Assembly: GCF_008704555.1 (NCBI RefSeq)
Contig: NZ_CP023702.1
Span: 2,976,001 to 3,040,000, forward strand
DNA length: 64,000 nt
Direction of reading: 5' to 3'
Source: Streptomyces nitrosporeus
GTDB lineage: Bacteria; Actinomycetota; Actinomycetes; Streptomycetales; Streptomycetaceae
In this document: positions 8,759 through 15,432 of the stretch, piece by piece
Numbering within the stretch: the stretch's first letter is position 1
How the letters are laid out: each line of letters begins with the position of its first letter
Program-made: the position numbers and the translations under genes
The notes under the pieces: generated by a model
Told to the model about the DNA's origin: nothing
The model's database searches: none
What the model saw: the letters and a program-made list of their open reading frames with translations, nothing else

Positions 8759-8764
8759 CATACT
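8759..8764 (+). promoter_or_regulatory. Candidate -10 for leaderless transcription of the leader ORF
   Basis: 'CATACT' ends 7 nt before the ATG at 8772, so transcription would start at the A of the ATG. A weak -35 ('gtggac', 8735-8740) lies 18 bp upstream. The purine-rich stretch at 8751-8757 is 14 nt from the ATG, too far for a good Shine-Dalgarno. This fits leaderless initiation, which is common in actinobacteria. Confidence 0.45.
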
Positions 8765-8771
8765 TGCCGCC

Positions 8772-8843
8772 ATGCGTCAGCACACGACCTTCGTCTTTAC
8801 CTATGGCACCCGGCCCGCCGGCTGCCATGGTCGTGCTGCTTGA
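8772..8843 (+). CDS. Short leader ORF (23 aa) with a Phe-Val-Phe-Thr-Tyr run before chorismate mutase
   Basis: The ATG at 8772 opens a 23-codon ORF whose product contains FVFTY at residues 7-11, encoded partly by TTT and TAT, codons rare in this GC-rich sequence. The stop at 8841-8843 lies 22 nt before a 14-bp perfect GC hairpin. The next gene is a chorismate mutase, the branch-point enzyme to Phe and Tyr. This is the layout of ribosome-mediated attenuation, with Phe/Tyr-tRNA charging read by the leader. An alternative is a decayed 5' end of a gamma-glutamylcyclotransferase-like gene, because that family has an N-terminal FVYGTLRPG motif resembling '[11 protein letters not shown]'. Expression and conservation are untested. 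Confidence 0.5.
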   Translation: MRQHTTFVFTYGTRPAGCHGRAA

Positions 8844-8865
8844 GCAACTGACGAGCAACTTTCCA

Positions 8866-8896
8866 AGGCGCCCCGGGCCACTGGCCCGGGGCGCCT
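8866..8896 (+). terminator. Perfect 14-bp hairpin between leader ORF and chorismate mutase (attenuator candidate)
   Basis: Arms 'aggcgccccgggcc' (8866-8879) and 'ggcccggggcgcct' (8883-8896) pair perfectly around a 3-nt loop, 49 nt upstream of the chorismate mutase ATG. A directly repeated octamer 'gagcaact' (8842-8849, 8853-8860) sits between the leader stop and the stem. The leader segment 'ggcccg' (8812-8817) could compete for pairing with 'cgggcc' in the left arm. There is no U-tract. Confidence 0.65.
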
Positions 8897-8944
8897 CGGC
8901 GTGACGGGACCGTGGTCCGGGGCCCCGACCACCGGGAGTCACCG

Positions 8945-9322
8945 ATGACCAGCACCGCCGCCACCGCCACCGCCGTGAAGACCGGCGCCTCGAAGGCCGC
9001 CGCCGTGGAGTCCGCCACCACCGTGAAGACCGCCGCGGCGAAGTCCGCCGCCGAGTGGACCGGCGCGCGCACCGACGAGGCCGTCTCGCTGATCGGGGAC
9101 GCCAGGGGCCGTATCGACGCCCTGGACGACCGGATCATCGGCCTGGTCCAGGAACGCATGGCCGTCTCCGCCGTCATCCAGGAGGCGAGGATCACCTCCG
9201 GCGGGCGCCGGGTGAACCTCGCCCGCGAGATGGAGGTCCTCGGCCACTACAGCGACGCCCTGGGCAAGCCCGGCACCGCGCTCGCCATGACCCTGCTGGA
9301 GCTCTGCCGCGGCCGGGTGTGA
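8945..9322 (+). CDS. Chorismate mutase, AroQ class
   Basis: 125 aa from the ATG at 8945, preceded by GGGAG with 6-nt spacing. The first ~40 residues are an Ala/Thr/Lys-rich extension of low complexity. The remaining ~85 residues form the all-helical AroQ domain, starting 'ARGRIDALDDRIIGLVQERM' with the conserved Arg and Asp of helix 1 and ending with the 'ALAMTLLELCRGRV' helix. The enzyme isomerises chorismate to prephenate, the committed step toward Phe and Tyr. It is monofunctional: no prephenate dehydratase or dehydrogenase is fused. It lies divergent from guaA behind a putative leader-peptide attenuator. Stand-alone mutases are common in actinobacteria, where they can partner DAHP synthase. 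Confidence 0.88.
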   Translation: MTSTAATATAVKTGASKAAAVESATTVKTAAAKSAAEWTGARTDEAVSLIGDARGRIDALDDRIIGLVQERMAVSAVIQEARITSGGRRVNLAREMEVLGHYSDALGKPGTALAMTLLELCRGRV

Positions 9323-9380
9323 CGGGCGGGGAACCGGCTCCGGGGCGTCCGCCCGGGCCGGCGGGACGAGCGCGCCCCGG

Positions 9381-9450
9381 ACCGGAGGCTGTACGGGCGC
9401 CCCGCGGACCGGAGGCTGTACGGGCGCCCCGCGGACCGGAGGCTGTACGG
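9381..9450. repeat. 27-bp tandem repeat, 2.6 copies
   Basis: Units start at 9381, 9408 and 9435 with core 'accggaggctgtacgggcgc'. Full copies are identical. The array starts 58 bp after the chorismate mutase stop. The period is a multiple of three and all frames stay open, but no start codon with a ribosome site precedes it. Confidence 0.85.
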
Positions 9451-9665
9451 CCCGCACCCGCGTTCGGGCCCGGTCTCACCCGTACGGCGCGTGACCCGCC
9501 CTCCACCGCTTCGTTGGTCCGGGTGTCCGTGTCAGCCAGGTGCGGCAGCGAGAGGGAACCACGCGTGGCTCCGCCGGGACGTGTGACGTACCGCAGGTAC
9601 GTCGTGGGACCGCGTTCCGGCGCGTGTGACCGGTCGGCAGGGGACAGCAGCCCGGTCACGCATGT

Positions 9666-9699
9666 GCGGCCGGCCCCGGGGACGCCCGGGACCGGCCGC
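9666..9699. terminator. Bidirectional terminator-like hairpin in convergent gap
   Basis: 15-bp arms starting 'gcggccggcc' (9666) and ending 'accggccgc' (9699) pair with one mismatch around a 4-nt loop. It lies 51 bp downstream of the LAXTG-protein stop and could also stop chorismate mutase transcripts. Confidence 0.6.
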
Positions 9700-9749
9700 C
9701 CTCGAACCCGTACGGGCCCGGGGCCGCGTGCCGGTGCGAGGGTCCCGGG

Positions 9750-11483
9750 TCAGCCGAGCCGGGCGCGGCGCCGGGTGACCGCGTAGAGCACTCCGCCCGC
9801 GGCCAGGGCGACGGCCGCCGCCCCTGAGGCCATCAGCGCGGTGGAGCCGGTGGAGGCCAGGCCGCCGCCGGAGGAGCCGGATCCGGCCGTGCCGGTGGAG
9901 CCCGACGTGGACGTGCCGCCCTCGCCCGGGGAGCCGCTCGGTGTGCCGCTGGTGGAACCGCTCGTGGAACCGCCGGTGGAGCCCTCGGCTGATCCGCCGT
10001 CCCCGTCGCCACCGGAGGCCGACCCGGCGCCCTGGTCGTCACCGTTCAGCACGAGGTACGCGGTGTTGTTGGCCGGCTCGGGGTCGAAGGCCAGCTCGGG
10101 GTCCATGACCCAGCCGCTGCCGATGGTGACCTTGCCCTTGGCGTTCGCGATCTCCTCGGTGATCTTCAGCTCGAACGGCAGGGAGACCTCCGCCTTGTCG
10201 TTCACGGTCATGGAGGAGGGGCAGAGGTAGCGGGGCGCGCCGAGCTGCTCCTCGCGGTACTTGCCCTCGGCGGTCACGCCCCGGCAGTTCTCCGGCTTGC
10301 CGGTGACCTGGGCGCCCTCGGGGACGGTGAAGTCGAGTCCGGCCACGCTCTCCCCGGAGCGGATGTGGCCGACCCAGGCCGGGCCGTCGTTGCGGTAGCC
10401 CAGCTTCGCGGTGACGGTGTCGCCGGCCTTGCCCTCGGCACGGTCGCCGGTCGCGGCGAAGTCCGCGGTGTTCTCCGTCCGGAAGTCGACCTCCTGCTGG
10501 TTGTTCCAGGGGTCGAGGTCCGCGCCCCGGGCGGAGGCGGTGGCCTTCTTCAGGGTCAGCTGGGGGCCGGTACCGCGGGTGAAGGCGGCGCCGCCCCGCT
10601 GCGCGGAGCGCTCGGCGGGGCTGTCCTCGTTGATGCGGTAGACGAAGGAGTCGATGAGCGCGCGCTCGGTGGCCTCGACGGAGAGCGGTACGCCCAGGGT
10701 GTAGGTGGCGCCCGGCTCGTAGGTGCCCTCGACGGCGCAGAGCGCGGTGGCCCAGGCGTAGTCCTGGAACGGGGGCTCGCCCGTGTTCTCGAGGTACTCG
10801 CAGTTGGAGTAGCGCTCGGGGATGTCCAGGCCGCGTGAGTAGTGCAGGGTGAGCAGGACGCCGTCGGCGGCGGTGGTGCCCTGGTTGGAGAAGGTGATCG
10901 GGGCGGGCTGCGCGTCGCCGGGCTTCAGCTCCGTCTTGAAGGGCAGCGGCTTCATGACCAGGTCGGGGCCGCCGACGGTGACCTTCGTGGTGAACGGGGT
11001 GAAGGCGGCGCCTTCCGCGGATCCGGTCACCTCGATGGTGCCGGTGGCGCCTTCCTTGCTGCCCTTCGCGGCGGAGAGGCCGAATTCGGCGGCGGTGCTG
11101 AGGCCGGGCCAGATGCCGTAGTCGTGGCAGACGGCCGTGGTGCCCGTGATCTCGCAGTCGGTGGCGGTGTCCTCCGCCGGGGAGAGGACCGCGACGCCCT
11201 GGATCCCGCTCAGGTCGAGGGTGTAGGTCACCTCGCCCTGGAAGGTGCCGTTCTCCTCGTCGGTGCTCGGGTTGTGGACGGTGAAGGAGAGGGCGTTCTT
11301 CTGCGGGGAACCGCTCTCCGGGTAGGGGTGCAGCGCGGTGTCCGCGCTTCCGCCCAGGGTGAAGACGGGGTCGGCCGCGTATGCCGGTGCGCCCACGGCG
11401 AGGGAGCCCGCCGCCAGCAGTCCGGCGGCGGCGAAGCTCCCGGCGGTACGGCGCAGCGCGGTTCTCGGGGAAATGCGTGTCAT
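9750..11483 (-). CDS. LAXTG-anchored cell-surface protein
   Basis: 577 aa from the ATG at 11483, which follows AGAGG and starts a Sec signal peptide (basic RRTAGS, hydrophobic core, cleavage after 'APAYA'). The large extracellular part is beta-rich and resembles tandem Ig-like/DUF11-type domains, with several scattered Cys. It is followed by about 60 residues rich in Gly/Ser/Thr that probably span the peptidoglycan. The C-terminus is a sortase signal: 'LASTG' (LAXTG type), a hydrophobic helix and a basic tail 'RRRAR'. In Streptomyces LAXTG proteins are anchored by class E sortases. No enzyme motif is seen. The gene stands alone between two strong hairpins. Confidence 0.85.
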   Translation of the reverse strand: MTRISPRTALRRTAGSFAAAGLLAAGSLAVGAPAYAADPVFTLGGSADTALHPYPESGSPQKNALSFTVHNPSTDEENGTFQGEVTYTLDLSGIQGVAVLSPAEDTATDCEITGTTAVCHDYGIWPGLSTAAEFGLSAAKGSKEGATGTIEVTGSAEGAAFTPFTTKVTVGGPDLVMKPLPFKTELKPGDAQPAPITFSNQGTTAADGVLLTLHYSRGLDIPERYSNCEYLENTGEPPFQDYAWATALCAVEGTYEPGATYTLGVPLSVEATERALIDSFVYRINEDSPAERSAQRGGAAFTRGTGPQLTLKKATASARGADLDPWNNQQEVDFRTENTADFAATGDRAEGKAGDTVTAKLGYRNDGPAWVGHIRSGESVAGLDFTVPEGAQVTGKPENCRGVTAEGKYREEQLGAPRYLCPSSMTVNDKAEVSLPFELKITEEIANAKGKVTIGSGWVMDPELAFDPEPANNTAYLVLNGDDQGAGSASGGDGDGGSAEGSTGGSTSGSTSGTPSGSPGEGGTSTSGSTGTAGSGSSGGGLASTGSTALMASGAAAVALAAGGVLYAVTRRRARLG

Positions 11484-11604
11484 CGCGAACCTCTGTGGAT
11501 CGACAGGTGCTGTGTGACGGCTGTGACTGCGACGAGGCAGTACGGGTTCGACCACACAGCGGCCCGAACAGTTGCGCGATGCAAGATCACGGATTGAGCA
11601 CAGT

Positions 11605-11636
11605 GCCGCCCCGCCGGCCCGGGCCGGCGGGGCGGC
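11605..11636 (-). terminator. 32-bp perfect palindrome, probable terminator of the GMC oxidoreductase operon
   Basis: The two 16-bp halves 'gccgccccgccggccc' (11605-11620) and 'gggccggcggggcggc' (11621-11636) are exact reverse complements. It lies 69 bp downstream of the oxidoreductase stop (11705) and about 120 bp upstream of the LAXTG-protein start, where it would insulate the two minus-strand units. Confidence 0.7.
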
Positions 11637-11704
11637 CCGCGGGAGGAACGGGGCGGCTCAGGGAAGGGGCAAGGGCGGCCCACGGGAGAAGGCGGCCGGT
11701 CGCC

Positions 11705-13579
11705 TCAGCTGTCGGCGGCGCCGACCACGTCGCCCCTTGCGGGTCCGGTCCTCTCGGCGGTGGCGGCCTTCGGCGGTACGGCGGGCATCCCCAGGAACGG
11801 CAGTTTCAGCGCCCCGAACGCCTTCTCCGGTACCGCGGGTGCCTGCGGTTCGACGGCGGGCAGCCGTTCGTACGCCTCGCCCTGGGCCGGCCGGGGGTCC
11901 TCCTCGCCCTTGTTGGGCCAGAAGGACATCGCCCGCTCGGCCTGCGCGGTGATGGTCAGCGACGGGTTGACGCCGAGGTTGGCGGAGACGGCGGAACCGT
12001 CGACGACGGAGATGCCGGGGTGGCCGTACACCCGGTGGTAGGGGTCGATGACGCCTTCCCCGGGGTTCGCGCCGATCGGGCAGCCGCCGAGGAAGTGCGC
12101 GGTGAGCGGGGTGCCCATCAGCTCGCCTATGTTCGAGCCGGCGAAGCCGTTGATCTCCTCGGCGAGCAGGGTGGCGCCCAGGGTCGCCTCCGCTATCTGC
12201 GTCGGGTTGGGCGCACCGTGCCCCTGCCGCGCCGTGAGCAGCCCCTTGCCGATGCCCTTCGGCTTGCGGTACGCGGTCAGGGAGTTGTCCAGCGACTGCA
12301 TGACGAGCCCGATGATGGTCCGCTCCGACCAGCGCAGGTTGGACAGCGAGCGGGCGGCGAGCCACGGGTGCCGGGCCACGTTGCCGAGCCAGGCCCGTAC
12401 CCGGTGGGTGCTGTACGGGACCTGGAGGACCGTGAGGGCACCCATGGAGTTGGATCCCTTGCCGTAGCGCACCGGTTCGATGTGGGTGTTCTCGTCGGGG
12501 TGGACCGAGGAGGTGATGGCGACGCCCTTGGTGAAGTCGGCCTTGGCGGTGCCGTGCTTCCTGCGGTAGCGGCGGTCGCTGGTCTGCGCCCCCACCAGCC
12601 CCTCGGAGTTGGTCCGGGTCAGCTCGCCGAGCCGCGCCGAGAGGCGGGGCAGGTGTCCCTGGTCCTTCATGGTGTGCAGCAGGGTCTGGGTGCCGTAGGT
12701 GCCGGCCGCCACGACCACCTTCCGGGCACGCAGCACGGTGGGCCTCGCCCTGCGGCGGTGCGTGGGCACGGTCGACACCCGGTAGCCGCCGTCGGGGTGG
12801 TCGGTGACGCCGACGACGGTGGTCATCGGGCGGATGACGGCCCCGGCCTTCTGGGCCAGGTGGAGGTAGTTCTCGTTGAGGGTGTTCTTCGCGCCGTGGC
12901 GGCATCCGGTCATGCACTCGCCGCACTCGGTGCAGGCCCGGCGGGCGGGTCCCGCGCCGCCGAAGTACGGGTCGGCGACCTCCGTCCCCGGCTTCGCCCG
13001 CGCGGTGCCCTCGGCGTCCTGGCCGTCGCCGAAGAAGACGCCGACCGGGGCGAAGTGGAAGGTGTCGCCGACGCCCATGGCCTCGGCGGCCGCCTTGAGG
13101 TGGACGTCGGCGGGGGTCATGGTCGGGTTGAGCCGGACGCCGAGCATCCGCTTCGCCTGGTCGTAGTAGGGGGCCAGCTCGTCCTGCCAGTCGGTGATCG
13201 ACGCCCACTGCCGGTCCTCGAAGAAGGCCGCGGGGGGCACGTACAGCGTGTTGGCGTAGTTGAGGGAGCCGCCGCCGACGCCCGCGCCGGCCAGCACCAT
13301 GACCTTGCCGAGCAGATGGACCCGCTGGATCCCGAAGAGGCCCAGCGCCGGTGCCCACAGGTAGTTCTTGATGTCCCAGGAGTTCTTCGGGAGGGTCTCG
13401 CGGGTGAAGCGGCGGCCCGCCTCCAGGACCCCGACCCGGTACCCCTTCTCGCTGAGCCGGAGGGCCGAGACCGCCCCGCCGAAGCCCGAGCCGACGACGA
13501 GCACGTCGTAGTCGTACGCCGCGTCGTCCGCCGCGGTGACCGGTGCGGCCTGTTTCTGGGCAGGGCTGTCCTGGGACAT
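11705..13579 (-). CDS. GMC-family FAD oxidoreductase (cholesterol oxidase-like)
   Basis: 624 aa. The start is supported by GAGGAGA 5 nt upstream. An N-terminal Rossmann FAD motif 'VVGSGFGGAVSALRL' (about residues 28-42) is followed by GMC substrate/FAD regions and the GMC C-terminal signature region ('HFLGGCPIGA' and 'VYGHPGISVVDGSAV'). Around residues 218-228 is 'CTECGECMTGC', with Cys spacing CX2CX2CX3C as in 4Fe-4S ferredoxins. No Tat or Sec signal is visible, so it is probably cytoplasmic. It oxidises a hydroxyl group, but the substrate cannot be read from sequence. It follows a semialdehyde dehydrogenase gene by 77 bp, suggesting an alcohol-to-aldehyde-to-acid pathway. Confidence 0.85.
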   Translation of the reverse strand: MSQDSPAQKQAAPVTAADDAAYDYDVLVVGSGFGGAVSALRLSEKGYRVGVLEAGRRFTRETLPKNSWDIKNYLWAPALGLFGIQRVHLLGKVMVLAGAGVGGGSLNYANTLYVPPAAFFEDRQWASITDWQDELAPYYDQAKRMLGVRLNPTMTPADVHLKAAAEAMGVGDTFHFAPVGVFFGDGQDAEGTARAKPGTEVADPYFGGAGPARRACTECGECMTGCRHGAKNTLNENYLHLAQKAGAVIRPMTTVVGVTDHPDGGYRVSTVPTHRRRARPTVLRARKVVVAAGTYGTQTLLHTMKDQGHLPRLSARLGELTRTNSEGLVGAQTSDRRYRRKHGTAKADFTKGVAITSSVHPDENTHIEPVRYGKGSNSMGALTVLQVPYSTHRVRAWLGNVARHPWLAARSLSNLRWSERTIIGLVMQSLDNSLTAYRKPKGIGKGLLTARQGHGAPNPTQIAEATLGATLLAEEINGFAGSNIGELMGTPLTAHFLGGCPIGANPGEGVIDPYHRVYGHPGISVVDGSAVSANLGVNPSLTITAQAERAMSFWPNKGEEDPRPAQGEAYERLPAVEPQAPAVPEKAFGALKLPFLGMPAVPPKAATAERTGPARGDVVGAADS

Positions 13580-13656
13580 GGCTCTCCTCGGTACGGGAAG
13601 GACGGAAGGAAGCGGAGGGGGACGGGCGGAAGGCGCGGGGCGGGGGCCCCGTGCGC

Positions 13657-15285
13657 TCAGCGGAGCCGGAAGGCCTTCATCGCCTTGAGGCTGCGGCTCA
13701 TGAAGGCCGCGTACTTCTCGTCGTCCATCCCGAACGCCGGGGCGAGCGGGATCAGCCGCTGCTGGGCGACGGTCTGGGCCTCGGTGTACTTGAGGATGCC
13801 CTCGGAACCGTGCCGGCGTCCGAGACCGGAGTCCTTCATCCCGCCCATCGGGGACTGGACGCTGCCGTACGCGGGTGCGTACCCCTCGTTGATGTTGACG
13901 GTGCCGGCCCGCAGCCGGGCCGCGATCCGGTGGCCGCGCCGGGAGTCCCTGGTCCAGACGCTGGCGTTGAGGCCGTACGGGGTGGCGTTGGCGAGGGCGA
14001 CCGCCTCGTCCTCGTCGGTGAAGCGGTAGAGGGAGACGACGGGCCCGAAGGTCTCCTGGGTGCAGACGGCCATCGGTTCCTGGACGTGGTCGAGGATCGT
14101 CGGCTCGTAGAAGAGCGGGCCGATGTCGGGGCGGGCGACTCCGCCGGCGACCAGGGTGGCGCCCTTCTCGACGGCCTCGGCGACATGACGGCTGACGGTC
14201 TCCAGCTGCCGCTCGCCGACCAGGGAGCCCATGTCGGCGCCGTAGGCGAGGGAGCTGCCGAGGCGCATCGCCCTGGTGCGCGCGGCGAAGCGCTCCACGA
14301 AGGCGTCCGCGACGGACTCGTGGACGTAGAGCCGCTCGATGGAGATGCAGAGCTGCCCGGCGGAGGAGAAGCAGGCCCGGACGGCGCCCGCGGCGGCCTT
14401 CTCCACGTCGGCGTCGGCCAGGACCAGCATCGGGTTCTTGCCGCCGAGCTCCAGCGAGACGCCGACCAGGCGGGCGGCGGCGCGCTGGGCGACGTCACGG
14501 CCGGTACGGGTGGAGCCGGTGAAGGAGACGTAGTCGGCGCGGGCGACGACCTCGGGGCCGACGACGGGGCCCTCACCGAGCACCACCTGGAACACCTCGG
14601 CGGGCAGCCCGGCCTCGATCAGCAGGTCACGGGCCCAGAGCGCGGTCAGCGCGGTCTCCGTGTCGGGCTTCATCACGACGGCGTTGCCGGAGACGAAGGC
14701 GGGCAGCGCGTCGCCGACGGAGAGCTCCAGCGGGTAGTTCCAGGGGGCGATCTGGCCGACGACCCCGCGCGGCTGGCGCAGTTCGGTGACCTTGGTGAGG
14801 GCCGGTACGACACCGGTGTGCCGCTTGGGCTTCAGGTAGGCGGCGGCCCGCCGCCCGTAGTGCCGGGCGGCGACCGCGACGGCCTGCACCTCCTCGTGGG
14901 CGTGCAGCCGGGCCTTGCCGGTCTCCAGCTGGATGAGGTCGAGGACCTCGGACTGGCGGCTCAGGACCAGGTCGTGGAAGCGGAGCAGCACCGCGGCCCT
15001 GGCCCGGACGGGGGTGGCGGCCCAGACGGGCTGGGCGGCGCGGGCGCGCTCGAAGGCGGTCTCGACGTCCTCGGGCGTGGACTCGGGGAGGTCCGCCAGC
15101 TTCTGCCCGGTGAACGGCGAGTGGTTGGCCGTACGCCCCGACCCGACGACTCCGCGGACCAGCCGGGCGACCACCTCGGGGGTGACCACATCGGCGGCGG
15201 TCCGTACGCCGGCCGGGGTGGGGGCCACCGGGTTGGTACCGGTGCCGGAGGCTGCGGGGGCGGTGGGGGCCTGCGAGTCCGTCAT
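13657..15285 (-). CDS. Succinate-semialdehyde dehydrogenase (NADP+)-type aldehyde dehydrogenase
   Basis: 542 aa, class 3-like ALDH fold. Visible catalytic elements: oxyanion Asn183 in 'IAPWNYP', cofactor Lys206 in 'VVMKPD', general base Glu279 in 'LELGGKNP' and nucleophile Cys313 in 'SAGQLCISIERLY'. The N-terminal 40 residues are a low-complexity extension beyond the usual ~500-residue length. Oxidation of succinic semialdehyde to succinate is the best family match (GabD2-like), but other aldehydes are possible. It is the first gene of a probable two-gene unit with the GMC oxidoreductase. A 16-bp perfect palindrome about 100 bp upstream may regulate it. Confidence 0.88.
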   Translation of the reverse strand: MTDSQAPTAPAASGTGTNPVAPTPAGVRTAADVVTPEVVARLVRGVVGSGRTANHSPFTGQKLADLPESTPEDVETAFERARAAQPVWAATPVRARAAVLLRFHDLVLSRQSEVLDLIQLETGKARLHAHEEVQAVAVAARHYGRRAAAYLKPKRHTGVVPALTKVTELRQPRGVVGQIAPWNYPLELSVGDALPAFVSGNAVVMKPDTETALTALWARDLLIEAGLPAEVFQVVLGEGPVVGPEVVARADYVSFTGSTRTGRDVAQRAAARLVGVSLELGGKNPMLVLADADVEKAAAGAVRACFSSAGQLCISIERLYVHESVADAFVERFAARTRAMRLGSSLAYGADMGSLVGERQLETVSRHVAEAVEKGATLVAGGVARPDIGPLFYEPTILDHVQEPMAVCTQETFGPVVSLYRFTDEDEAVALANATPYGLNASVWTRDSRRGHRIAARLRAGTVNINEGYAPAYGSVQSPMGGMKDSGLGRRHGSEGILKYTEAQTVAQQRLIPLAPAFGMDDEKYAAFMSRSLKAMKAFRLR

Positions 15286-15381
15286 GAGGCCGAGAGTATG
15301 CCGCGCCGCCCGCTTTGGGTACCCGTCGGTAACAGCTTTTCACACTCCCTCCGGCCGACCCCGGCCGCACCCGCCAACCCG

Positions 15382-15397
15382 GCCAGTGATCACTGGC
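15382..15397. promoter_or_regulatory. 16-bp perfect palindrome upstream of the aldehyde dehydrogenase
   Basis: 'gccagtgatcactggc' is fully self-complementary with no spacer. It lies 97-112 bp upstream of the dehydrogenase ATG and 35-50 bp downstream of the kinase stop. The moderate GC and lack of a loop favour an operator over a terminator; its size suits TetR or GntR-family dimers. No such regulator is adjacent. Confidence 0.5.
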
Positions 15398-15432
15398 GAC
15401 ATAACCGCTGATCAGGGGCGTTGCGCCCGGCG

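Larger units (their letters stand above)
9323..9749. other. 427-bp gene-free gap: tandem repeats and palindromes
   Basis: Convergent gap between chorismate mutase and the LAXTG protein. It holds a 27-bp tandem repeat (9381-9450), the perfect palindrome 'ccacgcgtgg' (9559-9568), the inverted repeat 'gacgtacc-gca-ggtacgtc' (9585-9603) and a strong GC hairpin (9666-9699). No ORF here has coding character. Confidence 0.7.

Noticed and set aside
6730..8904. 724-codon + strand frame over guaA
   Set aside because: Antisense shadow of guaA: repetitive Leu/Asp/Gly composition and no start signal or motif.
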